Shown here in pieces: positions 26,930 to 35,867 of a stretch of DNA of 64,000 nt. The stretch spans positions 90,813 to 154,812 of the forward strand of contig JASHNU010000092.1 of NCBI GenBank assembly GCA_030041475.1. The letters are read 5' to 3'. Made by a program: the position numbers and the translations under genes. Origin of the DNA: Candidatus Sulfotelmatobacter sp. (lineage in GTDB: Bacteria > Acidobacteriota > Terriglobia > Terriglobales > Acidobacteriaceae). The notes beneath the pieces were generated by a model, which was given only the letters and a program-made list of their open reading frames with translations, did no database searches and was not told the DNA's origin. Position 1 is the first letter of the stretch. Every line of letters begins with the position of its first letter.

Positions 26930-27541
26930 ATGCGGGTAATCGCCGGCAAATACCGCAGCCGGACCTTGCGCTCGGCGCGAGGCCTTGACATTCGTCCCAC
27001 CTCGGACCGTCTGCGCGAAACTCTCTTCAACGTGCTGACCGCGGGAAATCCCGCAGCCCTCGACGGCACAGTCTGGCTGGATTTGTTCGCGGGCACGGGC
27101 GCGGTTGGAATTGAGGCCTTGAGTCGCGGCGCCAAGGAAGTCTATTTCGTGGAATCTTCGGTCACGGCCGCGAATGTAATCCGCAACAATCTGGAAAGCC
27201 TGGGTATCGCCGACGGGTTCCACCTGCTGCACGAGGAACTGCCGCGCGCCTTCTGGCGCATGGAACGCCGGCATGTGGCCGCCGACGTGGTGTTCGTCGA
27301 TCCGCCATACCGCCTGAGCAATGCCTATGCGAATACTCTGCGGGCTCTGGCGGAATCGTCGCTGGTCTGGGCGATGTCGGTGGTCGTGGCCGAGCACGAA
27401 AAGAAGTTTGACCCCGGCGCGGAGTTCGGTGCACTCCGCCGTTTTCGAAAATTGGAACAGGGAAGTGCGGCGCTCAGCTTCTACCGTATGGGCACCGCGT
27501 CCGATCCCCAGGTCTGGCCGATTCCCGGGGCAACTACATGA
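26930..27541 (+). CDS. rsmD: 16S rRNA (guanine-966-N2)-methyltransferase RsmD
   Basis: 203 aa from the ATG at 26930 (MRVIAGKYRSRTL, the standard RsmD opening, with GAAGG upstream). SAM-binding signature WLDLFAGTGAVGIEALSRGA, and the catalytic VDPPYRL of N2-guanine methyltransferases. It methylates G966 on the assembled 30S particle. The last 8 bases overlap the convergent gene ending at 27534. In many bacteria coaD follows rsmD, but it does not here. Confidence 0.95.
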   Translation: MRVIAGKYRSRTLRSARGLDIRPTSDRLRETLFNVLTAGNPAALDGTVWLDLFAGTGAVGIEALSRGAKEVYFVESSVTAANVIRNNLESLGIADGFHLLHEELPRAFWRMERRHVAADVVFVDPPYRLSNAYANTLRALAESSLVWAMSVVVAEHEKKFDPGAEFGALRRFRKLEQGSAALSFYRMGTASDPQVWPIPGATT

Positions 27542-28094
27542 TCAGGTCTTCCCCGGATTCGTTGAGCCGGAGGATCGGATGCTGCATCTCCTCGAGATCG
27601 TTCTTCACCATGTTCAGCCCGTAGACGCAGCCCTCAAAATTCTGAGAGAGATTCGCAAACAACGGAGCCACCTTGGCGTATTCGAAGTGTTCAAACTTGC
27701 TGACGATGTAGTAGCTTTCTTTGCCGGCCTTGATCCACTCCACAAAACTTTCCAGGCGGTGACGGCGCAGGCGGAAATGGTTGATGCTCTCGGGAAACAT
27801 TCCGGCAAAAAACAGAGTGTAGTCGCCGATGTGTTTGCGCACCTGGCGCTCGCGATCAAAACTCGGCGCCGGCCCGTAGACCGGATCGGATTCCAGCAGC
27901 ATCTCGCCGACGTCTGACAGCGGACGATTTGACGCATCGTGAATCTTGAAGAGCTGTTCGGCCTCGCAGAACTCCGAGAGCAGATGCGAAACGTAGGCAA
28001 TTACCCGCGGATCGCGAATGCCGATTGCTTCAGCGTAGTGCCGCCCCACCAGATCGTGAAACAGTTGCTGCAGCGGATGCCCTTCCGGAATCAC
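27534..28094 (-). CDS. Conserved hypothetical protein, mostly helical
   Basis: 186 aa, soluble, no signal or membrane segment. The sequence is helix-rich and full of aromatic and charged residues (LFHDLVGRHYAEAIGIRDPR, HIGDYTLFFAGMFPESINHF, GKESYYIVSKFEHFEYAKV, NMVKNDLEEMQHPILRL). The codon pattern and clean boundaries argue for a real gene. I do not recognise the family and see no catalytic signature. It ends with an 8-base overlap with rsmD, transcribed towards it. Confidence 0.75.
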   Translation of the reverse strand: MIPEGHPLQQLFHDLVGRHYAEAIGIRDPRVIAYVSHLLSEFCEAEQLFKIHDASNRPLSDVGEMLLESDPVYGPAPSFDRERQVRKHIGDYTLFFAGMFPESINHFRLRRHRLESFVEWIKAGKESYYIVSKFEHFEYAKVAPLFANLSQNFEGCVYGLNMVKNDLEEMQHPILRLNESGEDLIM

Positions 28095-28367
28095 TGGTTT
28101 TCACCCCCTGAACTCCGCGCCAGACACGGAGTTTCAGCCGCATGCCGTCTAGATAACTCAGTTCACTCCGAAACGCAAGTGACTTTTGTTTATCGGCGCG
28201 ATTCGTTTTCCTAATTAGTTAGAACCCAGCTAGTAACCGATGAGTTGTGACTAAATGCGTTGGAAACAGCGCCGGGTATTTTGCTGGCAGTCAGAGTTGT
28301 CGGCTGCTAATTGCGCGCCGTTTATGCAGTTTTGTGCAGTTACAATGGCCACATCGGAGGACGTGAC

Positions 28368-28754
28368 ATGCAGCGGCAGAATATTTCAAGCGGCACACCC
28401 TGGGAACCCGTCGTCGGTTATTCGCGTGCGGTAAGGATGGGATCGTATGTGCACGTCTCCGGCACAACTGCAACCGGGCCGGATGGAAACATCGTCGGTG
28501 TGGGAGACGCGTATGCGCAAGCGGTGCAGACGCTGAAAAACATTGAGAGTGCGCTGCAGAAAGCCGGGGCGACCTTGAAGGACGTTGTCCGCACACGCAT
28601 GTACGTCACGAACATTGGCGAATGGGAAAAAATCGGCAAGGCGCACGGAGAATTCTTCCGCGACATTCGCCCCGCAACGTCCATGGTGCAGGTCAGTGCG
28701 CTGATTTCGCCCGACATGCTGGTTGAGATCGAGGCCGACGCTGTGCTCCCATGA
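28368..28754 (+). CDS. RidA family protein (reactive imine deaminase type)
   Basis: 128 aa from the ATG at 28368, with CGGAGGACGTGAC upstream. Rid/YjgF/UK114 trimeric fold: [71 protein letters not shown] (contains the conserved Arg) and [13 protein letters not shown]. The true RidA deaminases hydrolyse 2-aminoacrylate, which arises from serine/threonine dehydration. This sequence is closer to the Rid4-7 subgroups, whose activity is less certain. Monocistronic; convergent with the GNAT gene. Confidence 0.88.
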   Translation: MQRQNISSGTPWEPVVGYSRAVRMGSYVHVSGTTATGPDGNIVGVGDAYAQAVQTLKNIESALQKAGATLKDVVRTRMYVTNIGEWEKIGKAHGEFFRDIRPATSMVQVSALISPDMLVEIEADAVLP

Positions 28755-28775
28755 GCGCCGCGCGATTCCACTCTC

Positions 28776-29303
28776 TCAAGCCAGGGGCTTTGACATTTCC
28801 ACGAAATGGCACGGCACTTTCGGCTTGAGCTCGGGCGGGAAGGGAACAGTGGTCCCCGTTTCAACGTATCCGCGCCGATGATAAAACTCCGGTAGCTCAC
28901 AGCGCACGTTCACGATCCGCAGATCCATGAACCGGCAGCCGGCCCGGGCGCAAAATTCTTCGGCCGCGTCCATTAACTTCGAACCGAGGCCCGCCTTCTG
29001 CCGTTGCGGATCCACCGCCAGCAGCCCCAGGTACGCCCGTTCACCTCTCAGTTCGACATAAACGCAGCCGACAAGAGCGCCTTGGTCATCGGCGACGTCA
29101 TCGGCGATCAGGAACTTCCCTTTCTCGAGCAGTGCCCGCACCGACGTTTCATCAATGCGGTCACGATCAATCAAAAAAGACTCGGCCCGCTTGAACGCCG
29201 CGTTGATGACGCTCGTGATTCCGCCCGCATCCCGAATCTCGGCAAGGCGCAACTGCACTGGTCCTCCGATAGGCAACCTGATTTCGCGGGCATTGTCGCG
29301 CAA
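28776..29303 (-). CDS. GNAT family N-acetyltransferase
   Basis: 175 aa. Gcn5-type acyl-CoA binding fold: LRLAEIRDAGGITSVINAAF opening, strand LVGCVYVELRGERAYLGLLAV and acetyl-CoA motif A VDPQRQKAGLGSKLMDAAEEF, followed by MDLRIVNVRCELPEFYHRRGY, which is the usual final strand-helix pair. It transfers an acetyl group from acetyl-CoA to a small molecule or protein amine; the acceptor is unknown. The start at 29303 gives a 15-residue leader before the domain, so a start a little downstream is possible. Confidence 0.85.
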   Translation of the reverse strand: MRDNAREIRLPIGGPVQLRLAEIRDAGGITSVINAAFKRAESFLIDRDRIDETSVRALLEKGKFLIADDVADDQGALVGCVYVELRGERAYLGLLAVDPQRQKAGLGSKLMDAAEEFCARAGCRFMDLRIVNVRCELPEFYHRRGYVETGTTVPFPPELKPKVPCHFVEMSKPLA

Positions 29304-29459
29304 CCTTCGTTAAGCACCCGTGGGATCCGACTCTTCTTGTCGAGTCCACGGTCACCGGTTACCACGTTAAGGGTATAGAATCCTTGCCGCCAAATCATCC
29401 GCTGAAATTTTGCAGCTTTCGACCGAGACAATCCCGGTCACTGTACGAGGGGGGACAAA

Positions 29460-30797
29460 GTGAAGAGAGGAAGAATATTGAAGATGATCCGCTGCTTAGC
29501 GTCTTTGACATCAGTGATCATCGTCGTGGTCGGTGCCTTCGCGCAAACAGCCGCTCCATCGCGCTCGCCGCAAGTCACGGTCATCCGCGCGGGCACGCTG
29601 ATCGATGGCCGCTCCGCAGCCCCGGCGCATGATCAGGTGATCGTCATCCGCGGCAATCGCATCGAAAGCGTCTCCGCTGCGGCCAGCGCGAAGATCCCCA
29701 CTGGCGCGACGGTCATCGATCTCTCTCAGGCCACCGTTCTGCCCGGGCGTATCGATTCTCACACGCACATTTTCCTGCAGGGAGAAGATCCCGCGCAGGG
29801 TGGATACGACGCCAACATCCTGAACGCGCCGCTGGCGCTGCGTGCGGCGCGGGCCACGGTCGCAGTGCGGCGGGCGCTCGAGCAGGGCTTCACGACGCTG
29901 CGCGACGTTGAAACCGAGGGTGCCGGCTACGGCGATGTCGGCATCAAGCAGGCGATTGAAGGCGGCTATATTCCCGGACCGCGCCTTTTCGTCGCCACCC
30001 GCGCCATTTCAACCACCGGCGGCTACATGTTGGAAGGCTACGCTCCCGAGCTCGACATGCCAAAAGGCGCGCAGATCGTCGACGGGCCAGTCGAAGCCCG
30101 CAAAGCCGCCCGCGAACAACTCGACCACGGCGCCGACTGGATCAAGGTCTATATGACCCACCGCTCATGGGTGGGTAAGAACGGCGAGCTGGTCTCGCAG
30201 CCGACTCTCACCGTCGAAGAACTGCGCGCCGTCGTCGACGAAACCCACGGCTGGGGCAAGAAAGTCGCATGCCACGCCTACGGCGGAATCGGCCTGCACC
30301 GCGCCCTCGACGGCGGCTGCGATTCCATCGAGCACGGACTCGATCTCGACGATGCCGCCATCGCGCAGATGCTCAAGCAGGGCACATGGCTTGTGCCGAC
30401 GCTCAGTGTCTACTACAAGGACTGGGCGCCGGCCGATACGCCCGCCGGCCAGCGCGACCACCTCCGCGCCGCGGTGCACGAGCCCTCATTCAAGAAGGCG
30501 CTGCAAGCCGGGGTGAAAATCGTCTTCGGCACTGACATGGGCGGCATCCCGTGGACCGAGCCCATCGCGCAGGAATTCTCCCGCATGGTGGAGTTCGGCA
30601 TGGCACCGATGGATGCCATCCAGAGTGCCACCTCGCGCGCCGCCGCCATGCTCGACATGCAGGGCCAAATCGGCGTCGTCGCGCCGGGCGCATTTGCCGA
30701 CATCATCGCGGTCAGCGGCGATCCTCTGCGCGACATCAAAGCGCTGGAGAACGTTCAATTTGTCATGAAGGATGGGCAAGTCTTCCGGTCGAAATAG
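29460..30797 (+). CDS. Secreted amidohydrolase, Xaa-Pro dipeptidase/imidazolonepropionase-like
   Basis: 445 aa. GTG start preceded by GGGGGGACAAA; a second start at 29484 also has an RBS. Signal peptide (CLASLTSVIIVVVGAFAQ). Metal-dependent hydrolase barrel with HTH in RIDSHTHIFLQG, the lysine to be carboxylated in DWIKVYMTH, HAYGGIGLHRAL, DSIEHGLDLDD and the final Asp FGTDMGGIPWTEP. It belongs to the branch that includes Sgx9260-type prolidases and Xaa-Arg/Lys dipeptidases. It is a paralogue of the gene at 31609-32898, separated from it by a CBS protein gene. Confidence 0.9.
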   Translation: MKRGRILKMIRCLASLTSVIIVVVGAFAQTAAPSRSPQVTVIRAGTLIDGRSAAPAHDQVIVIRGNRIESVSAAASAKIPTGATVIDLSQATVLPGRIDSHTHIFLQGEDPAQGGYDANILNAPLALRAARATVAVRRALEQGFTTLRDVETEGAGYGDVGIKQAIEGGYIPGPRLFVATRAISTTGGYMLEGYAPELDMPKGAQIVDGPVEARKAAREQLDHGADWIKVYMTHRSWVGKNGELVSQPTLTVEELRAVVDETHGWGKKVACHAYGGIGLHRALDGGCDSIEHGLDLDDAAIAQMLKQGTWLVPTLSVYYKDWAPADTPAGQRDHLRAAVHEPSFKKALQAGVKIVFGTDMGGIPWTEPIAQEFSRMVEFGMAPMDAIQSATSRAAAMLDMQGQIGVVAPGAFADIIAVSGDPLRDIKALENVQFVMKDGQVFRSK

Positions 30798-30866
30798 GGT
30801 GGGCAGCATAGCCGAGGACTGTCTGACCCAAAAGGGACCGCCGAGCCTCTTTTTTCGTAAATTTCC

Positions 30867-30894
30867 TTGACAAGCGCTTCGCCACGAGCATAAT
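30867..30894 (+). promoter_or_regulatory. Promoter of the CBS-domain gene
   Basis: TTGACA (30867-30872), 16-base spacer, CATAAT (30889-30894). This is the best sigma-70-like pair in the plus-strand intergenic regions, 65 bases before the ATG at 30960. Confidence 0.6.
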
Positions 30895-30959
30895 GCGTCA
30901 ATCCACTTTCGTTTGGGGGATTTCGGCCGTGCGGCCTTTGGGCCGAAAAAGGGGTGCTT

Positions 30960-31397
30960 ATGAGCCTGCTCGAACTCTGCGACCGGGAAATTGCGGCGGT
31001 AGGACTGGAGGCCAGCGTAGCCGACGCCATTCACAAAATGCTCGACCATCACGTGGGAGCCGTGGCCGTGGTCGACAGCGACTTCCGCGTCGCCGGCATC
31101 TTCACCGAGCGCGACGTGTTGCGCAAGTGGGCGCTCAGCCGCCTTGATCCTCAAACCACGTCGGTGCGCGATCTTATGACCACGCCCGTCGAGATGGCGA
31201 CGCGCAGTACCGGAGCCGGCGAAGCCCTCACTACCATGCTCGAACGGCACTTCCGCCATCTGCCCGTGGCCGATGACGATGGCAAACTGCTTGGCATCCT
31301 TTCCATCCGCAACCTGCTTGAGTGGCGTGTCGGCGACCTGAGCCGCGAACTCGAGTCGCTCGAGCAGTACGTTTCCAATGACGGGCCCGGGGGCTAG
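30960..31397 (+). CDS. CBS domain pair protein
   Basis: 145 aa from the ATG at 30960 with AAAGGGGTGCTT upstream. Two CBS motifs fill the protein: first VEASVADAIHKMLDHHVGAV with FTERDVLRKW, second TGAGEALTTMLERHFRHLPV with ILSIRNLLEWRV. Stand-alone CBS pairs bind AMP, ATP or SAM and regulate partner enzymes. Its own promoter lies upstream and it is set between two secreted amidohydrolases, but it is cytoplasmic, so a direct partnership with them is unlikely. Confidence 0.92.
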   Translation: MSLLELCDREIAAVGLEASVADAIHKMLDHHVGAVAVVDSDFRVAGIFTERDVLRKWALSRLDPQTTSVRDLMTTPVEMATRSTGAGEALTTMLERHFRHLPVADDDGKLLGILSIRNLLEWRVGDLSRELESLEQYVSNDGPGG

Positions 31398-31608
31398 AAT
31401 ACCCTGCCTTAGAGCGCGCTCCAGCTTTTAAAGCCAACTCGCGCGAGATGGGTGCGCCTCGTCCGCTCCTTTCTGTAGTATCTGCAGCACAAGGTTGTTT
31501 CTGCGCTCGGCTGTCTGCCGATCGTCTTGAAGACGTTAAGGAAGTAGCATGCTCAGTTGTCGGCTGTTATATCGGTGCACCGTGTTCGAGAGAGAGGAAA
31601 GAGTCATC

Positions 31609-32898
31609 GTGAAAAAAATAGCGCTTTCTGTGGTTGCTGCCGTTCTGTTCCTTCTGACCCAAGTCGTCGGCCAAACTCCGCGACAGGTCGTGGTACATGC
31701 AGGTCATCTGCTGAATGTGAAAACCGGAAAGATTCTGTCCGACCAGCTGGTAATCATCGAAGACGGAAAGATTGTGAGCACCGGCGCCGTTGCTGAAGTA
31801 AAGGCGCCCGCTGGCGCGTTACGCATCGAGTTGCCCAACGCAACTGTGCTTCCCGGTCTGATCGATGCCCACACACACATCACTTTTGATCCCAAATTCG
31901 GCTACGACCGTCTCGCGATTTCCGTGCCGCGCGAGGCTCTCATCGGCGCCAAGAACGCACGGACAACGCTGCTTGCCGGCTTTACCACCATTCGCAACGT
32001 GCACGCGGGCGGCTTCACTGACGTAGCCCTGCGCGACGCCATCAATGCCGGCGACGTCCCCGGCCCGCGCATGCTGGTCAGCGGTCCAGCGCTCGGCATC
32101 ACCGGCGGGCACTGCGACAACAACATGCTGCCTTTCGAATATCACTCCACCGCCGACGGCGTGGCCGATGGCATCGCCGCGGTCCAGCACAAGGTGCGTG
32201 AGAACATCAAGTACGGCGTGGATCTGATCAAAGTCTGCGCTACCGGCGGCGTGCTCTCCCTTGGCGACAACCCGCAGGCATCGCAATACACGCTCGAGGA
32301 AATGAAGGCCATCGTCGCCGACGCCCACCGCCTCGGCCGCAAAGTCGCGGCGCATGCGCATGGAGCCGAGGGAATCCGCTGGGCTGCCGAGGCCGGCGTC
32401 GACTCCATCGAGCACGGCTCCTACATTGACGACGCCGGCATCGCCGCCATGAAAGAGCACGGCACCTATCTTGTTCCCACGCTCTACCTGGGCGACTGGA
32501 TGATGGAGAATGCCGAGCAGTTACACATGCCTCCGCAGCTCCTGGTCAAGGCGAAGGACGTGATTCCCGCCGCGCGCAAGAACATCGCGCATGCCTTCGC
32601 CAGCGGGGTGAAGGTTGCTTTTGGAACCGATGCCGCCGTGTATCCGCATGGTCTGAACGCTCACGAATTCGCGGTGATGGTAAAGCTCGGGTTGACGCCG
32701 CTGCAGGCCATCCAAGCCGCGACGCTGAACGCCGCCGACCTGCTGGGATGGTCCGGCAAGGTGGGAACGCTGGAACCGGGGGCGTGGGCGGACATCGTCG
32801 CCGTGGATGGCGATCCGATCAAAGATGTCACTACCCTCGAACACGTGAAATTTGTGATGAAGGGCGGCGAGGTAGTGAAGAACGACTACGCAAAATGA
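31609..32898 (+). CDS. Secreted amidohydrolase, second paralogue
   Basis: 429 aa from the GTG at 31609 (AGAGAGGAAAGAGTCATC upstream), which gives a compact signal peptide ([21 protein letters not shown]). Same amidohydrolase subfamily as 29460-30797: HTHITFD in the first metal motif, [10 protein letters not shown] with the bridging Lys, [22 protein letters not shown] and [11 protein letters not shown]. Relatives cleave N-terminal or C-terminal residues of dipeptides. The first Cys-containing motif [13 protein letters not shown] is typical of this branch. It ends before a strong hairpin shared with HU. Confidence 0.92.
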   Translation: MKKIALSVVAAVLFLLTQVVGQTPRQVVVHAGHLLNVKTGKILSDQLVIIEDGKIVSTGAVAEVKAPAGALRIELPNATVLPGLIDAHTHITFDPKFGYDRLAISVPREALIGAKNARTTLLAGFTTIRNVHAGGFTDVALRDAINAGDVPGPRMLVSGPALGITGGHCDNNMLPFEYHSTADGVADGIAAVQHKVRENIKYGVDLIKVCATGGVLSLGDNPQASQYTLEEMKAIVADAHRLGRKVAAHAHGAEGIRWAAEAGVDSIEHGSYIDDAGIAAMKEHGTYLVPTLYLGDWMMENAEQLHMPPQLLVKAKDVIPAARKNIAHAFASGVKVAFGTDAAVYPHGLNAHEFAVMVKLGLTPLQAIQAATLNAADLLGWSGKVGTLEPGAWADIVAVDGDPIKDVTTLEHVKFVMKGGEVVKNDYAK

Positions 32899-32939
32899 TG
32901 CGCGGCCGCTCGCAAAAAACGGACGCCGCAGAAAATCGA

Positions 32940-32962
32940 AAGGCCGGCTCCAAGCCGGCCTT
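32940..32962. terminator. Bidirectional hairpin between amidohydrolase and HU genes
   Basis: A perfect 10-bp stem AAGGCCGGCT / AGCCGGCCTT (32940-32949, 32953-32962) with a 3-nt loop, between two convergent genes. The ends are A/T-rich on each side (short U-tract in either direction), so it can serve both. Confidence 0.75.
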
Positions 32963-32984
32963 CGATTCTGATCTCGTCGGCAAA

Positions 32985-33278
32985 CTACTTTTTCGGTGCG
33001 ATTGCGTCCTTGGCAGCTTTGGCGAGATAGAACTTCGCCGTCGTCTTGGCCTTGATCTGGATTGGTTCGCCGGTCTGCGGATTGCGCCCCATGCGCGCCT
33101 TGCGATGCACTTTCTTCAGACGGCCCAGCCCGGGCACCACAAAGATGCCATTTTTCCTCGTCTCTTTGATCGCGGTGTCGGTCAGGTGCTCCAGGAACGC
33201 CGCGGCCTGCTTGTTGCTCAGTTCATTTTTTTCCGCCAGAAGGCGGACCAGTTGCGTTTTAGTCAATCCAGCAGCCAT
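32985..33278 (-). CDS. HU family DNA-binding protein
   Basis: 97 aa. A nucleoid-associated protein that bends DNA as a dimer: helical base GLTKTQLVRLLAEKNELSNK, FLEHLTDTAIKETRK and the beta-arm GLGRLKKVHRKARMGRNPQTG, the GRNPxTGE signature of the family. The arm lacks the usual Pro63-type residue at its tip, being replaced by IQIKAKTTAKFYLAKAAK. Good RBS (GAGGAGGGTTTTCC) before the ATG. Confidence 0.95.
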   Translation of the reverse strand: MAAGLTKTQLVRLLAEKNELSNKQAAAFLEHLTDTAIKETRKNGIFVVPGLGRLKKVHRKARMGRNPQTGEPIQIKAKTTAKFYLAKAAKDAIAPKK

Positions 33279-33500
33279 GGAAAACCCTCCTCGTAAGAAT
33301 CGATTTAATACCAGCGGCGTTATCTTAGTCCCTGTACGCCTGTGGAAAACACCTTATTTTACGAGGGTTTTGTAATCCGGGCACGCGGGGAGGCCCATTT
33401 TTACAGGGCGTTTCAGACGCGCCTGTGCCGAAATGGGCCAAGCATGCCTTTCCAATGCCAGTGGCAAAGTTCTGCCATAATGGTTTCAGGGGAGCCTCTC

Positions 33501-34157
33501 TTGAGTTGCGCTATCTGCGAAATCCGCAACGAGAAACGCTTTTGCCCGGCCCTGCATGGCCGCATCTGTCCGCAGTGCTGCGGCGAGCAACGCGAGATCA
33601 CGCTCGATTGTCCCAGCGATTGCCCCTACCTTCTGCAAGCGCGAGAGCACGAAAAGCCGCGCTCAGCAGGCGATATCGACCCAGCGGCGTTGTTTCTGAA
33701 GGTCGAAGTCCCCAACCAATTCATGTACGAGAAAGAGCACCTGCTCATGGGCCTGACCTACGCGTTGGCCAAGGCCGCCCGGGCCAACCGCAGTCTGAAC
33801 GATCAGGATCTGATCGCCGCGCTTACGATCCTGACTACCAGCTACCAGACCCGCGTTGACTCCGGCCTGCACTATGAGCAGTCGTTCACCAGCGACGCCC
33901 GGCGCCGCGCCGCCGCCGAAATCGAAACCATGCTCAAGGAGTACCGCGAGGCGGAACAGAAACACATGGGCTACTCCACTCTGCGCGAATCCGACGTGCT
34001 GAAAGCCCTCGTTTTTCTCGTCCGGCTAGCCCTCGGCCGCACCTCGGGCCGTCCGAAATCGCGCGCCTTTGTCGAATTCCTGTTCGCGCAATTCCCCGAG
34101 AAAGAATCCGCCGTCGTCACGGCGCAGGACGCAGGCAGCCGCATCATCCTGCCGTAG
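33501..34157 (+). CDS. Cysteine-rich zinc-binding protein, unknown function
   Basis: 218 aa. TTG at 33501 is chosen because AGGGGAG sits six bases ahead, giving LSCAICEIRNEKRFCP directly; ATG at 33480 and a far-upstream 33342 are alternatives. The first 45 residues hold nine Cys in pairs (SCAIC, FCPALHGRICPQCCG, LDCPSDCPYL), clearly a metal-binding cluster. The rest is helical with basic/acidic patches (YALAKAARANRSLNDQDLI, EQSFTSDARRRAAAEIETM). I have seen this cluster pattern in Acidobacteriota proteins but cannot name a function. It is the only gene between HU and folK. Confidence 0.7.
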   Translation: MSCAICEIRNEKRFCPALHGRICPQCCGEQREITLDCPSDCPYLLQAREHEKPRSAGDIDPAALFLKVEVPNQFMYEKEHLLMGLTYALAKAARANRSLNDQDLIAALTILTTSYQTRVDSGLHYEQSFTSDARRRAAAEIETMLKEYREAEQKHMGYSTLRESDVLKALVFLVRLALGRTSGRPKSRAFVEFLFAQFPEKESAVVTAQDAGSRIILP

Positions 34158-34199
34158 CCTGGCGGGCTTGAAAGGGCGCGGCTTCAGTTGCGCCGGCCC

Positions 34200-34685
34200 C
34201 TAGCTTCTCACCTTGCGCACGACCTGCCCCTCCGGCAGCGCCGCAAGCATCTCTCGCACCGTTTTCTTCAGGACGGGATGCCGTACCCCAGGCGCTATCT
34301 CCGCCAACGGCTCAAGCACAAAGCGCCGCTTCTGCATCGCGGGATGCGGAATCGTCAACTCCGCCGAATCCACAACCGCGTCCCCGAACAGCAGAATATC
34401 GATATCAATCTTCCGCGGCCCCTTCGGCCGAGTGCGCACTCGGCCCATCCCCTGCTCGATCCGCAGAATCGACTCCATCAACTGCTGGGGAGTCAGCTCT
34501 GTTTCAAGAGCTACTGCGCAATTCAGAAACCAGGCCTGATTGGTGAGCTCTACGGGCTCGGTCTCGTAAAACGAAGAAACCCTAACGACGCGTCCCGCCG
34601 TCTCCAGGCGCCTGATCGCATCCCGCAAACGCTCCTCCCGCTCCCCAACATTGGATCCCAACGAAAGAAAAACCAGCTCCGCCAT
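34200..34685 (-). CDS. folK: 2-amino-4-hydroxy-6-hydroxymethyldihydropteridine pyrophosphokinase
   Basis: 161 aa from the ATG at 34685 (MAELVFLSLGSNVGEREERL, the family opening). It makes the pyrophosphorylated pterin in folate synthesis. Signatures: YETEPVELTNQAWFLNCAV, LRIEQGMGRVRTRPKGPRKIDIDILLFGD (PROSITE-type RxxxxGPRxxDxD, binding Mg-ATP), and IPHPAMQKRRFVLEPLAEIAP. All catalytic residues are in place. No folP or folB neighbours. A dispersed repeat lies just upstream. Confidence 0.97.
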   Translation of the reverse strand: MAELVFLSLGSNVGEREERLRDAIRRLETAGRVVRVSSFYETEPVELTNQAWFLNCAVALETELTPQQLMESILRIEQGMGRVRTRPKGPRKIDIDILLFGDAVVDSAELTIPHPAMQKRRFVLEPLAEIAPGVRHPVLKKTVREMLAALPEGQVVRKVRS

Positions 34686-34743
34686 TAGGTTCCGCCGTCC
34701 CAGTTGTACGCCATGAACCTGGGCGACACAATTCCCTTCCCTT

Positions 34744-34807
34744 GTCATCCTGAGCAAGCGTTCTTGGCGCGGCGAAGAGCCTGCCCTGAGCGAAGCCGAA
34801 GGGATCT
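34744..34807. repeat. Composite dispersed repeat between folK and the PilZ gene
   Basis: Begins GTCATCCTGAGC (the arm of the 14252-14333 family), then contains AGCCTGCCCTGAGCGAAGCC...GAAGGGA (34778-34804), the family also seen inside dusB. One repeat thus appears nested in another. No coding signal. Confidence 0.6.
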
Positions 34808-35036
34808 GGGCGAGCCGCGCGATGGCAGCGCGCAGCTTTTATTAAGAAAAGCTGCAACAAGCACACGGCTGGCTCGCTTCCTGGTACTGCAGGGCTATCA
34901 AGACAACACGCCGCTTTTTCCCGGCCAAACCATCGCCGCCTCACTCGCCCCAAAGGGTCGCGTCCACAAGGCCAGCATCGCGACCGTTACCTTTGTTACT
35001 TTTGTGACTATCGCCCTCGCCGCTAGAATCGCCTGT

Positions 35037-35768
35037 ATGACGTTGGATTCCCTGATCCTGAGCCAGGACCCGGAATTGGTGCGTGTGATCCGGCCCACGC
35101 TCGAGAAGCTCTCGATTGACGTGGAAATCTGTCACGAGGCGCGCGCCGCTGCCGACATATTGATCTCGGAAAAATTCGACGCCGTGATCGTCGACTGCGA
35201 CGACCTCAAGGGCGGCCTGGGAGTTCTGCAAGGCCTCCGCAGCACACCCAGCAACAAGAATTCCGTTACCTTCGCCATCCTGAATGGAAAGAGAACCACC
35301 ACGCAGGACGCCTTCGGCATGGGCGCGAACTTCGTTCTACAGAAGCCGATCAGCGCGTTAAACGCCTCCCGCTGCTTCCACGCCGCACTCAATTTCATGC
35401 TGCAGGAGCGCCGCCGCTACTTCCGTCACCCGGTGAAAATGCCGGTGGTCATCTCCTTGGGTGAGAAGAAAGTGAAGGCCACCAGCACCAACATCAGCGA
35501 GAGCGGTATCGCCCTCATGCTGCGCGAAGCGCTGCCCAAGGGAGCTGTGCCTCGCCTGCAATTCATGCTGCCCGAGACGAATTTCACCCTGAACGTCGAC
35601 GCTGAAGTCGTCTGGGCCGACGTCAAGGGCCGCGCCGGCCTGCGCTTCCGCGACTTGGCCGCCGAGACCAAGGATCGTCTTGAGCGCTGGCTTGACGAAC
35701 GCCTCGAAGAAGAAATGCCGGGAGCTACGGAGCGCGTCGCTGCCGCCGGCGCTGACCCTCTGCAGTAA
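35037..35768 (+). CDS. PilZ-domain c-di-GMP receptor with receiver-like N-terminus
   Basis: 243 aa from the ATG at 35037. Residues 1-115 resemble a response-regulator receiver (LILSQDPELVRVIRPTLEKL; Asp53 at the phosphorylation-site position in VIVDCDD; Lys103 in LQKPI). Residues 125-225 are a PilZ domain: RRRYFRHP (RxxxR c-di-GMP clamp) and NISESGIAL ((D/N)xSxxG). It should bind c-di-GMP. A receiver-PilZ fusion is a common adaptor for motility or polysaccharide control. The window also encodes a GGDEF/HD-GYP protein, but not next to it. A long in-frame extension to 34704 runs through repeats and is not used. Confidence 0.88.
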   Translation: MTLDSLILSQDPELVRVIRPTLEKLSIDVEICHEARAAADILISEKFDAVIVDCDDLKGGLGVLQGLRSTPSNKNSVTFAILNGKRTTTQDAFGMGANFVLQKPISALNASRCFHAALNFMLQERRRYFRHPVKMPVVISLGEKKVKATSTNISESGIALMLREALPKGAVPRLQFMLPETNFTLNVDAEVVWADVKGRAGLRFRDLAAETKDRLERWLDERLEEEMPGATERVAAAGADPLQ

Positions 35769-35867
35769 GCACACTGCTACCTTCCGGGAACCATCCCAGA
35801 GACTTGCTTCCTCAGTCGCCTGTGGCATTCTGAGAAATCAGCGCTAAAGCATCCGGGTCGGCCCGAT

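Noticed and set aside
34704..35036. Long N-terminal extension of the PilZ protein
   Set aside because: It runs through dispersed repeats and has no domain; the receiver-like domain starts at the ATG at 35037.
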